In this document: piece by piece, positions 8,114 to 16,254 of the stretch
Numbering within the stretch: the first letter of the stretch is position 1
How the letters are laid out: every line of letters starts with the position of its first letter
Assembly (NCBI GenBank): GCA_964628385.1
Contig: CAZVOD010000039.1
Location: 1 to 41,070, forward strand
From: JANQPA01 sp964628385
GTDB taxonomy: Bacteria; Bacteroidota; Bacteroidia; Chitinophagales; Saprospiraceae
Direction of reading: 5' to 3'
Length of the DNA stretch: 41,070 bases
Program-made: the position numbers and the translations under genes
The notes under the pieces: model-generated
The model's database searches: none
Told to the model about the DNA's origin: nothing
The model's input: the letters and a program-made list of their open reading frames with translations, nothing else

Positions 8114-8933
8114 CGCCGTACACGAATTTGGTCACGCTTTGGGGATAGCCCACGAACATAACCGGGCAGATTGCCGCTGCTACGAGGAGCCGCAGGGGAC
8201 CACTGGCGATAAGCACGTTACGCCATGTGATGCACAGTCTGTCATGAATTACTGCTCGGACGAATCCTTTTTCGGATATTTATCTGAATACGATATCAAG
8301 GGCATTCAGGAGATTTATGGAAAGCGCAGCGTACCCAGGGGAAAGATTACGGTGCACAATGGTGCAGCTGTAGTAGCAAAATTCAAGGTTACCTGGAAAC
8401 AACAGGGCTATCTGCTAGCTGTGGAGGAGAGTGGCAACCTTATTGCCGGCAAATCCCATACCTTTGATATTCCTATTAATGCTCAGATTACTCTTAAGGC
8501 TCAAATGTCTGATTTCGGGGCATGGAAAACGGTAGCCACTTACAACAACATGGAACTCAAAAACGCCAAAGAACATAAAATCTTTACGCTAAAAGGCTCC
8601 CTGTTTAAAGCATGAATTGATGAAGGAACCAGTGTTAAAGCAGGACAACACAAACTCACCTTGAAAAATGACGGCTGGTACGTTGCCTATTTTACCGTAA
8701 CCATCCAAAAACCAAACGGTACAAAAGAAGTTAAGGAATCGGGTAATATCGCAAAAGGTAAATCTGTTTCTTATTGGGTAGGCGAAAATGATATGGTAAC
8801 GATCAAATCTCAGTACAATAAAGTATTTAGTTGGGGAGATTTACCTACCATTTCCTCCAAAAAAATGGGGCAAAATCGAACTTTGACATCCACCGGAAGA
8901 ACCTGGGATGCCGAATTGAGTGGCATTTGGTAA
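8109..8933 (+). pseudogene. metzincin (astacin-like) protease, 5'-truncated and with an in-frame stop
   Basis: The frame enters directly at the zinc site: TIAVHEFGHALGIAHEHNR (about 8109-8165), matching HExxHxxGxxH plus the Glu/Arg pattern of astacins, followed by the Met-turn SVMNYC and the usual SEYDIKGIQEIYG end. Propeptide and N-terminal catalytic half are missing. Downstream are two related beta-sandwich repeats (each with YxxxVTxxxx, ESGNxxxGKS and an ITLK/VTIK strand), resembling the C-terminal domain of thiol-activated cytolysins. A TGA at 8613-8615 separates the repeats, and the frame resumes unchanged through 8933. This was a secreted zinc protease with adhesion-type tail domains and is now almost certainly inactive. 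Confidence 0.8.
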
Positions 8934-9082
8934 GCCTGTCACTTAATAATTTTCAAAAAGGTCGAATAGCAAGTCTAATATCTTTAGTCGAAAATCTCAA
9001 GGGCGAGACATGCTCTTTAGATTTTTATTACTTATTTTTTCTATATTCATGGCTTATTAATTCAAACCAAAAACATACCAAA

Positions 9083-9823
9083 ATGAAGGCAAAGCTTAGC
9101 TTTTTAATCACGTTGTTCATTATTAGTGCTTTTGCTGTTTCTGCCCAGCAGTTTGAAGGGGTGATTACCATGACTTCTTCAGAAATGGAGGACGGAAAAA
9201 TGGTCTTTTCTGTAAAGGGCGACAAAGTATTGATGGAAATCAACTCAGAAGGACAGAATATTAGAATGTTGTCTGATAGAAAATCCTCAAATATGACCAT
9301 GCTTTTTGATAATGATGGGAAAAAAGTTGCCCTGATCATGGGGCCTGAGACGATGAATATGATGGGGCAGGGGAATAATACTAGCGTTAATAGTGACGGC
9401 GTTGATATTAAGGTAACCAACGAAAAGAAAGTCATTGATGGATACAACTGCTATAAGGTAACTGGAAAAGATAAAGAGTCAGAAATAGAAGCGTGGATCA
9501 CCAATGACCTTAACTTTTCATTTATGGACCTCGTTCCGATGTCTAAAAATCTGGCTCTTCAGCAGGGTGGTTCGATGATTAGCGTAATGGAAAAAGGCTT
9601 TGTTATGGAAGGTACTGAGAAAGAAATAAAGACTGGCAAGGTGTCGACTATCAAGGCGAATGTGGTGGCTAAGAAGCTGGATGCTGACAGGTTCAATTAT
9701 TCTTCCGAAGGGTATCAGGAATTTGATATGACCAATATGATGAAATTGATGCAGGAAATTCAAAGCGATCCCGAAAAAGCCAAAGAATTTGAGGAGATCA
9801 TGAAGGCTATTGAAGGTAATTAG
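9083..9823 (+). CDS. secreted DUF4412-type protein
   Basis: 246 aa. It begins with a clear signal peptide (MKAKLSFLITLFIISAFAVSAQ, cleavage after SAQ likely) followed by QFEGVITMTSSEMEDGK, a single beta-rich domain with a characteristic Met-rich stretch, and an acidic C-terminal helix. The pattern FEGxI plus GYNCYKVTGK plus AWITNDL fits DUF4412, periplasmic proteins of unknown role in Bacteroidota. The frame is open upstream to 8831, but that part overlaps the protease remnant and lacks signal-peptide character, so the ATG at 9083 is the start. It stands alone, 149 bases after the pseudogene. Confidence 0.8.
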   Translation: MKAKLSFLITLFIISAFAVSAQQFEGVITMTSSEMEDGKMVFSVKGDKVLMEINSEGQNIRMLSDRKSSNMTMLFDNDGKKVALIMGPETMNMMGQGNNTSVNSDGVDIKVTNEKKVIDGYNCYKVTGKDKESEIEAWITNDLNFSFMDLVPMSKNLALQQGGSMISVMEKGFVMEGTEKEIKTGKVSTIKANVVAKKLDADRFNYSSEGYQEFDMTNMMKLMQEIQSDPEKAKEFEEIMKAIEGN

Positions 9824-10342
9824 AAGTGAAGTAAATGGTTAAAATCGGCTTTTTTTATTAGTCAGGCTGGTAGCCTGCCACTCAAGCCTTATCTGATTGA
9901 CGTCAAAACTCAATAAACCAACCGTAAACTCGTCTTACGTAACAGGCAAGACGAGTACTCATTTTTATCACCTACCTAATATCAGGTAGCCTTTACCAAA
10001 GATTAAGTAAAAATTGTGATCCCTAATTTATACCCAATTTTGGGGCTTCCTACCAGCGTATAGTTCTTTATATTTAGACAAAATATACGGTGCTGTTGAA
10101 AAAAAGTATGGCTTTAGATAGTATCATTAGGAATTAAATGTGGGTAGAAGAAATTAGGGGTAAATAGGCTGTGTGCTTTCAGGTACGCAACTTGACAGAT
10201 TACTAGACCCCAGGGCATATCAAGTGCTCACCGTTTATTGGGTTACCCACATTTCAGGCTTACGGAGTAAGGCTAATGGTTTTTCCCAATCATACATTTC
10301 AACATACGGCCAAGTAAACTAAAAATGATCAATTGAAAAGCT
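9824..10342. other. 519-base intergenic stretch with inverted repeats, no gene
   Basis: No convincing ORF on either strand. It holds a hairpin at 9928-9956 (listed separately) and an 11-base inverted repeat, AAATGTGGGTA at 10136-10146 and its complement at 10244-10254, about 100 bases apart. The sequence GGTAGCCT occurs at two places between 9870 and 9995. It may be a decayed mobile element or an unannotated RNA; nothing decides between them. Confidence 0.4.
9928..9956. terminator. hairpin, possible terminator of the DUF4412 gene
   Basis: A perfect 9-bp stem (ACTCGTCTT / AAGACGAGT) with an 11-base loop, followed by ACTCATTTTTAT on the plus strand. It is about 105 bases beyond the stop codon, further than usual, so its assignment to this gene is uncertain. 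Confidence 0.45.
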
Positions 10343-11257
10343 ATGAAAACATTTATTCAAGTATTCACTTTTCTCCTGTGCATCGGTATGCTAAATGGCA
10401 GCTCAGCACAATCTAAGAAGCAAAAAGACAGAGAAGCAATCAAGAGCATGTGCGGCTGCTTTGAGGTAAGCTTTGATTTTGCAGAGACATTTAATTATGC
10501 CGATAAGGAAGGCTATAAGCCTTCTCCTGTAAAACACTCCAGAGGCCTGGAATGGGCTCAGCTGGTGGTAGACGAGAATAATGAGATTGTTATCCAGCAT
10601 CTTTTGGTAGCCAAAAGAGGCGACGAGCAATTTGTAATTAAGCACTGGCGCCAGGATTGGCTGTATGAGAATACAGACCTTTACCTTTTTGATGCCGATA
10701 ATAAGTGGAAGTACGTTCAGCTTCCTAAAGGTGATGTAAAGGGACAGTGGACACAAAAAGTTTATCAGGTAGATGATAGTCCCAGGTATGAAGGTTCGGC
10801 TACCTGGGTACATGTGGATGGTAAAAGTTTTTGGGAAAATACAACGACAGCTCCATTGCCTCGCCGGGAATTTAGTGTGCGTTCCGACTATAACGTCACC
10901 ATGAGAGGTAACCGACATGAAATTACTGATTTTGGGTGGATACACGAGCAAGATAATGAGAAAGTAATTCGTAAGGAAGGAGAGCAAGACTTTGTGCTTG
11001 CCGAAGAAAAAGGAATTAACACTTACAAAAGAGTGGATGATGCTCGCTGCCAAGCAGCCGTTAAATGGTGGAAGGAAAATCAGGACATGTGGGCATCAGT
11101 ACGCCAGAGCTGGGGCAACCTTTTTGCTCAGAAAAAAGACATCAAGCTACTGCCTAAAGTAGAAGATAAAAAGTTATTTCAGCATTTGTTCGGCATGTCG
11201 CCAGATACAGAAGCAGAAAAAATTAATGAAGTTATCAGTCGCTTTGTTATGAGGTAG
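10343..11257 (+). CDS. secreted DUF6607-family protein
   Basis: 304 aa with an N-terminal signal peptide (MKTFIQVFTFLLCIGMLNGS, then SAQ). The mature protein carries the conserved CGCFEVSFDFAETF near its start, IVKHWRQDWLYEN-type (here FVIKHWRQDWLYENTD) and DDSPRYEGSATWVHVDGKS, which I recognise as the DUF6607 family of Bacteroidota, function unknown. It is probably periplasmic or outer-membrane associated. It faces the TonB receptor gene tail to tail across a 48-base gap containing a hairpin. In other Bacteroidota, as I recall, this family often sits beside TonB-dependent receptors, so a role in the same uptake or surface process is a reasonable inference. No truncation is seen. Confidence 0.8.
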   Translation: MKTFIQVFTFLLCIGMLNGSSAQSKKQKDREAIKSMCGCFEVSFDFAETFNYADKEGYKPSPVKHSRGLEWAQLVVDENNEIVIQHLLVAKRGDEQFVIKHWRQDWLYENTDLYLFDADNKWKYVQLPKGDVKGQWTQKVYQVDDSPRYEGSATWVHVDGKSFWENTTTAPLPRREFSVRSDYNVTMRGNRHEITDFGWIHEQDNEKVIRKEGEQDFVLAEEKGINTYKRVDDARCQAAVKWWKENQDMWASVRQSWGNLFAQKKDIKLLPKVEDKKLFQHLFGMSPDTEAEKINEVISRFVMR

Positions 11258-11264
11258 AATATAC

Positions 11265-11297
11265 TCCCTCCCCTGATCTTACGTACCAGGGGAGGGA
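11265..11297. terminator. hairpin between convergent genes
   Basis: An 11-bp perfect stem (TCCCTCCCCTG / CAGGGGAGGGA) with an 11-base loop lies between the stops of the DUF6607 gene and the TonB receptor gene. It has no strong T-run on either side. It is probably a shared bidirectional terminator. Confidence 0.5.
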
Positions 11298-11305
11298 ATG
11301 TAAAT

Positions 11306-13726
11306 TTACTCTCCTCCCAATAAATCCTTATCCTTTTTTTCCTGATTAAGGCGATAATTTAGTGCCAAAACTACCTGTCTTGTTTGTCGCCACTGAAAAG
11401 TCGACTCGGACTTATAATTAGGTAAATCTACTATAGATCGGCGCTGACGTGTATTGAATAAATCCCGCCCTGTCAATGTGATGGTTCCATTGCCACCAAA
11501 AATATCTAGTGAGGCTGCCAGATCCAAAGAATAAGAAGAGAGGCGACGGCCCTGAGTAGTGTTTCTCGGCGCGTTGTAATCAAAAGAAGCCTGAAATTTG
11601 AATGCGCTACTCAACGTAAACTTGGATATCAAGCCGCCGGTCCAGGTGTAAAAATCGGCATCTAGACTAGTACCTTCGAATTCACCACTGACAATACCAC
11701 GGTAAAAGTTCAAATCACTGGTTAAGTCCCACCACTTGGCCAGGTCGTAAGAAAAGCTGAATTCAAATCCAAAGGCATCTCTTTCAGCCAAGTTTACCGG
11801 AAAGTCAATAGCTGTACCATCACTTGCCGGTATGGTGATGTCTTCAATAACCCCTGTAGTTCTGCGATAATAAGCACTAGAAAGTAGTGAGCCATTGGAG
11901 AAATAGTGCAAATATCCAGCTTCGTAGGAGTCTGTGAATTCAGGACGCAGATTAGGATTACCGACACCATTATTTCTGGGATCATTGAAATTTGAAAAAG
12001 GTAGTAAATCTCTGAAATAAGGACGACTCAAACGCCTACTGTAGCTCATCTGTATCTGATCTTCTTCTGATACCTGGTAGGATATTGCAATGCTCGGAAA
12101 AAAGCTTAGATAATTCTGGTCATTAGAGTTGTTGGAGCGTAGTAAGGCTGCGGTGATATCGGAATATTCGGCCCTCAAACCGGCCTGAACGCCGACTGGA
12201 CCAAATTCTTTGGCCGCTATAAAATACGCTGCGTAAATATCTTCTGTGTACTTTAGTTCATCATCAAAACCGGAGAGCCTGAAGTATTCGCCGCTGGCTT
12301 CTTCTTCTTCTACAAAAAAGTCATTATTAACTACACGGAGAGCTGCTCTCAGTCCGGCTTCAATCTTACTGTCTTCACCAAGTGGATGTACATAATCAGC
12401 CTGAAAAAGGAGGTTGCTTTCATCTTCTGTATTTCTGGATCGCTGTATTAGTGGATCCTGAACGTCGGTAGCTGTTTGGAAATAATCGGCCTCTTCTGTA
12501 TCATCGTTGAGGATATATTTGGCAGTGATAGTTAATTCCTGGTTTTCCTTATCAAACAACTTGCGGTAATCCAGAGAGGCTTCAATGTCATTATCCGTTT
12601 CATCTTCCTCTATTTCACGCGTTGTACGGCTGATCAGGTTGCTATTTTCATCAAAATCACTATAAATAAGCGTACCATTGTTATTCTCTTTACCGATTCT
12701 GTAGATCATAGATCCGGTCAGGATGTCTTTGTCGGTGATAGTCCAGTCGGCTCCTCCCTGAAAGTATAAGTTGGTACCTCCTCGTAATTGATCTTCTTCA
12801 CTGGTAAAGAAGTTGGTCAGGTTGCCATCGTCGAAAAAGCGTTGGGTAGAATTACCACCACCCGGTGTTTTGCGATAGTTGATACCAAAATTAGAGAAAA
12901 AGTTAAAGTTACTCTTGCGATAGTTGAGGTTATAAGAAGCACCAAAGTTGTCCGGCTGCCCGACAGTAGCTCCAAAAGACCCATTGACGCCTTTTTCCTG
13001 ATTTTTTTTCAAAATAATATTAATAATTCCGGCTTCTCCCTCAGCTTCGTATCTGGCAGATGGATTGGTGATGACTTCTACGCTTTCAATGATATCGCCT
13101 TGCATACGCAGCAATGCCTGAGCATCGCCTGCACTCAACAGGCCGGAGGGCTTTCCGTTGACTAATATCCTTACGGACTGGCTTCCTCTCAAACTGACAT
13201 TACCCTCGGGGTCAACAGTTACGGAAGGTACCCGATCTAATATATCAGCGGCATTATTACCAGCATTGGCCAGATCTTTTCCCACATTAAAAACCCGGCG
13301 GTCCAGTTTTAATTCCATCTGGCTGCGTTCTGCCCGTACCTCTACCTCCTGAAGTGCAACTGCATCCGTTTTCATCATTATCTCTCCAAGGTCAATGGTT
13401 TCACGCTTGCCCTTCACGTCGATATCCTGAATAGTTTTTTCCTCAAAACCAATATACCTGGCTTGTGCATAGTAGGATCCAGGCCCTACTGTTAAACTGA
13501 AACTACCATCTGCCTCTGTCAGTGCATTACTCACCATAGAACTGTCGGCCACGCTGTAAACAGCGACCGTGGCAAAAGGAAGCGATTCACCAGTGGAGCT
13601 GTTAATAAGCGTTCCCTTTATGGTAGTTTTAAATGCTTTATTCTGGACTGAGGGCTGAGCCCAACTCACACAAGGAAAGATTAATAAAATGATAAACAGG
13701 GACTTAAGTAAAATTCGTAACTGCAT
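11306..13726 (-). CDS. TonB-dependent outer-membrane receptor (CarboxypepD-like N-domain)
   Basis: 806 aa from the ATG at 13726. The start is chosen there because it opens a proper signal peptide (MQLRILLKSLFIILLIFPCV, then SWAQ); an upstream in-frame ATG at 13786 would put 20 polar residues before it. Domains in order: a carboxypeptidase-regulatory-like beta-sandwich (about 35-120, TIKGTLINSSTGESLPFATV), a plug (ADILDRVPSVTVDPEGNVSL, then RGSQSVRILVNGKP), and a barrel of the outer-membrane beta-barrel 3 type with SRRLSRPYFRDLLPF. It presumably imports a ligand using TonB energy; the substrate is unknown. No SusD partner is adjacent, which speaks against a polysaccharide locus. Confidence 0.88.
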   Translation of the reverse strand: MQLRILLKSLFIILLIFPCVSWAQPSVQNKAFKTTIKGTLINSSTGESLPFATVAVYSVADSSMVSNALTEADGSFSLTVGPGSYYAQARYIGFEEKTIQDIDVKGKRETIDLGEIMMKTDAVALQEVEVRAERSQMELKLDRRVFNVGKDLANAGNNAADILDRVPSVTVDPEGNVSLRGSQSVRILVNGKPSGLLSAGDAQALLRMQGDIIESVEVITNPSARYEAEGEAGIINIILKKNQEKGVNGSFGATVGQPDNFGASYNLNYRKSNFNFFSNFGINYRKTPGGGNSTQRFFDDGNLTNFFTSEEDQLRGGTNLYFQGGADWTITDKDILTGSMIYRIGKENNNGTLIYSDFDENSNLISRTTREIEEDETDNDIEASLDYRKLFDKENQELTITAKYILNDDTEEADYFQTATDVQDPLIQRSRNTEDESNLLFQADYVHPLGEDSKIEAGLRAALRVVNNDFFVEEEEASGEYFRLSGFDDELKYTEDIYAAYFIAAKEFGPVGVQAGLRAEYSDITAALLRSNNSNDQNYLSFFPSIAISYQVSEEDQIQMSYSRRLSRPYFRDLLPFSNFNDPRNNGVGNPNLRPEFTDSYEAGYLHYFSNGSLLSSAYYRRTTGVIEDITIPASDGTAIDFPVNLAERDAFGFEFSFSYDLAKWWDLTSDLNFYRGIVSGEFEGTSLDADFYTWTGGLISKFTLSSAFKFQASFDYNAPRNTTQGRRLSSYSLDLAASLDIFGGNGTITLTGRDLFNTRQRRSIVDLPNYKSESTFQWRQTRQVVLALNYRLNQEKKDKDLLGGE

Positions 13727-13981
13727 AGTGAAAGCATTTTTGTCTGAAATTCGGTAGTGTAACAGCGATTTTTGATAATGGGTCAAGCATTGGCAGATTA
13801 AATTCAGGCGCTGGTATATTAACTTTGGAAGAGAAAATGAAGTGAATGGGTTATGCTGTTTTCTTTTGAATAAACGAAATGAATACTAGAGGCTGAGCAT
13901 AATTTTCCACCATTCTACCCCTGCAAAACAAGTCTTTTCTACTTATTCAAAGAAAGTTTAAGAAATTACCTCATATATTAA

Positions 13982-14146
13982 GAAGTTGTTTAAAAATGTC
14001 GTTTCATGTTTACAGACAAAACATTGTGCAGCAAATACTTCAGCTTTTTTTCTTTCCGTAGCTTTGGCTACGCAAAGAAAAAAGCGCTTCGCCTTGCTGC
14101 ACAAGCCTTTGCCTTCAACTATAACCCCACATTCTTAAACAACTTC
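13982..14146. repeat. 165-base nested palindromic repeat element, copy 1
   Basis: Three nested inverted repeats share one centre. The outer arms are 18 bases, GAAGTTGTTTAAAAATGT at 13982-13999 and its complement at 14129-14146 (one mismatch). The middle arms are TTGTGCAGCAA at 14024-14034 and its complement at 14094-14104. The inner hairpin is 17 bp (14046-14062 with 14067-14083, one mismatch, TTTG loop), starting with a T-run after TTCAGC. This looks like a REP/MITE-type non-autonomous element. A diverged relative lies at about 27583-27767. A 73-residue ORF crossing it is only an accident of the repeat. Confidence 0.7.
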
Positions 14147-14519
14147 AAAAAAAATATTGGATTCTTAAAATATTGTTGTTATTTTTATATTTGTAAAAAA
14201 TACCTATTTCCTGATAGGGCAAATTAACTTAAAGCTAATCAGCTTTTTATATATGAATGTTCAGCTCATTGCACTACAAATCAAATCTCTCAAAAGCTGG
14301 CATTGATCTTCCCCGATAGTGGATGTTGGTTACCAAAGTTTAATAACACCGATCTTTCCCCCCTTTTAGATTTATCATCTACCTGAATACGATGAGCCAA
14401 GGGTTCATTGAACTCTTTTCACCCAAATGCAATAAATCACACTTACTATTTCGAGGTAAAAGAAATAGGTAGGATTATAGTGCCTACCAATGATGATTAA
14501 TTACTCAAAATCGATTAAC
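14147..14519. other. upstream region of the DUF1800 gene, no gene seen
   Basis: AT-rich non-coding stretch. Just after the repeat element is a short stem AAAGCT-AATC-AGCTTT followed by TTATAT (about 14231-14250), which could be a weak terminator. No TAnnTTTG box convincingly precedes the DUF1800 gene. Bases 13727-13981, between the TonB receptor start and the repeat, likewise show nothing I can name except presumed promoter sequence. Confidence 0.35.
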
Positions 14520-15980
14520 ATGGCACAACTAACCTTGCGCGAAAATGCGCTTGGCAAAAGACTCGCTGCCCATTTACTGCGGCGAACGACCTACAACGTC
14601 AACCCTGACAGAGTCAACGAATTCGCATTAAAAACAGCAGATGAGGCAGTAGAAGAGTTGTTGCAACCCGCTAATTTGTTGTACCCTGACGGACCTCTTT
14701 TTTACGGTAATGGCAATCCTGTTTTTGAACTGGGCAGAGTCACTGATGATTCAGGAGAAGTAGCCGGAGTACTTGAAGGTGGCGGCAATAATCGGCTGCG
14801 TCCTTATTATGGTTTGTGGAGAATTTATGAGTCTATTCATTGCCCTACAGCACAGTGGCGAATTATTCATTGGTTTGCTTCTTTATTTACGCTGACTGCT
14901 GATGGTGGCGGTGCCAGGTATCACTACCACTTTTGGCGTTTACTGCGTCATTTGAGTTTTGACAACCTCAAAACGCTGGCTTTCAAGGTCACTACAGACA
15001 ACAATATGCTTCACTACCTGGACAACCACCAAAACCGGGTCAATAATATCAATGAAAACTATGCCCGCGAATTTCTAGAACTTTTCACCATTCTGAAGGG
15101 CCCGGTAGTGTCAGTTGGCAACTATACTAACTACACAGAAGCCGATATTACCACGGCTGCCAAGGTATTGACAGGTTGGAGACTCGAAAGAGCTTACACT
15201 GATCCGGAAACGGGAATAGTGGCCGGACAAGCTTACTATAATCGTCATGATAGTTCAGACAAAACCTTCAGTGCTGCCTTTCAAAGTAGAACTATTACTG
15301 GTGCTGTTGATGAAGCTGATATGTACAGGGAGCTACAGGAGTTTGTTGATATGATCTTCGATCAATTAGAAACTGCCCGGGCTTTTACCAGAAAGATGTA
15401 TCGTTTTTTTGTGAGTGATAATATCGATGAGGAAATCGAAGTAGATATTATAGAACCTTTGGCGGCAGAACTAAATAATAACGGCTATCAACATATTCCT
15501 GTATTGAAGACCCTACTGAAGAGCGTTCATTTTTACGATGAGGATGATAGTGATAGTAGCAACGAAATAATTGGGGGCAAGATCAAATCGCCGATGGAGT
15601 TATTCTGTACTTCCGTTAACCTTTTGAATATCGAGAATACGGATCAGAATGATCTGGAGCGGCATTTTAAGGGTAATTATAACAGGGTTGCTACGGAGCA
15701 TTTTACAAAGGTTGGCATGGATATTATTGGTCCTCCTACGGTAGAGGGTTTTCCCGGTTATTACGATGAGACAGCTGGTTTTTCAAAAGCATGGTTCAAG
15801 ACGAATGTATTGTATGAGCGCTTTACTTATGGATTGTCTTTTCGCAGGGGAAAGGTAAGAAATAACAACGGTGATATTCCTTACAAAATGGATATTTCCA
15901 CCCTGCCCAATGGTGTTTACACCCTGGCAGTATACCGTAGCAATGGTAAACGCCATATCGAGAGAATTGTGAAAGAATAG
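14520..15980 (+). CDS. DUF1800 protein fused to the end of a T9SS sorting domain
   Basis: 486 aa from the ATG at 14520 (another in-frame ATG lies at 14490; MAQLTLRENALGKRLAAHLL fits family starts better). Residues 1 to ~440 follow the DUF1800 family: RLAAHLLRRTTY, NENYAREFLELFTI, AAKVLTGWR, GGKIKSPMELF and PTVEGFPGYY. The family then normally continues for many more residues. Here, after FRRGKVRN, the protein turns within ~10 residues into MDISTLPNGVYTLAVYRSNG then KRHIERIVKE, the final ~35 residues of a type A T9SS C-terminal domain; the first half of that domain, including its PNP motif, is absent. This is best explained by an in-frame internal deletion that joined two genes, DUF1800 genes often lying beside T9SS-tailed DUF1501 genes. 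The product may be non-functional. Confidence 0.8.
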   Translation: MAQLTLRENALGKRLAAHLLRRTTYNVNPDRVNEFALKTADEAVEELLQPANLLYPDGPLFYGNGNPVFELGRVTDDSGEVAGVLEGGGNNRLRPYYGLWRIYESIHCPTAQWRIIHWFASLFTLTADGGGARYHYHFWRLLRHLSFDNLKTLAFKVTTDNNMLHYLDNHQNRVNNINENYAREFLELFTILKGPVVSVGNYTNYTEADITTAAKVLTGWRLERAYTDPETGIVAGQAYYNRHDSSDKTFSAAFQSRTITGAVDEADMYRELQEFVDMIFDQLETARAFTRKMYRFFVSDNIDEEIEVDIIEPLAAELNNNGYQHIPVLKTLLKSVHFYDEDDSDSSNEIIGGKIKSPMELFCTSVNLLNIENTDQNDLERHFKGNYNRVATEHFTKVGMDIIGPPTVEGFPGYYDETAGFSKAWFKTNVLYERFTYGLSFRRGKVRNNNGDIPYKMDISTLPNGVYTLAVYRSNGKRHIERIVKE

Positions 15981-16061
15981 GAATACGTCATTGATAAGGT
16001 TGATGCGAAACGATTCAAGTGTAGAGCTATTAAAAATTTCATAGTAAGGATTTTATAAATT

Positions 16062-16093
16062 GCCTCCTGAGGAAAAGCCTCAGGAGGCCTTTT
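16062..16093 (+). terminator. strong rho-independent terminator after the DUF1800/T9SS gene
   Basis: A perfect 11-bp GC-rich stem (GCCTCCTGAGG / CCTCAGGAGGC) with a 5-base loop, followed by CTTTT. It lies 82 bases after the stop. Because the T9SS tail and this terminator look normal, they were probably inherited together from the gene that donated the C-terminus. Confidence 0.8.
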
Positions 16094-16254
16094 GTATATA
16101 ACCTAATACCTTAGAAACAAGTCTATTCTTTATTTTCTTTGTAGGAAAAGGTTACGAGAAAGATAGTAAGAAAGTATGGTGTTTTTCTTTTTAATCGCAA
16201 AACGTCTGATGAACTAATAAGAAACTGAGGTATTAAAAAACAAATCCAAAACTT

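Noticed and set aside
8831..9082. Upstream extension of the DUF4412 gene
   Set aside because: It overlaps the protease remnant in another frame and would bury the signal peptide; the ATG at 9083 is the start.
10403..11053. 216-residue ORF on the minus strand
   Set aside because: It is antisense to the well-supported DUF6607 gene and has no recognisable motif or start signal.
11306..13726. SusC/SusD polysaccharide-utilisation locus
   Set aside because: The receptor has no SusD-like partner or glycan-degrading genes adjacent, and its barrel is of a different type.
14006..14227. 73-residue ORF on the plus strand
   Set aside because: It runs through a nested palindromic repeat and has repeat-driven Phe/Lys-rich composition; not a gene.
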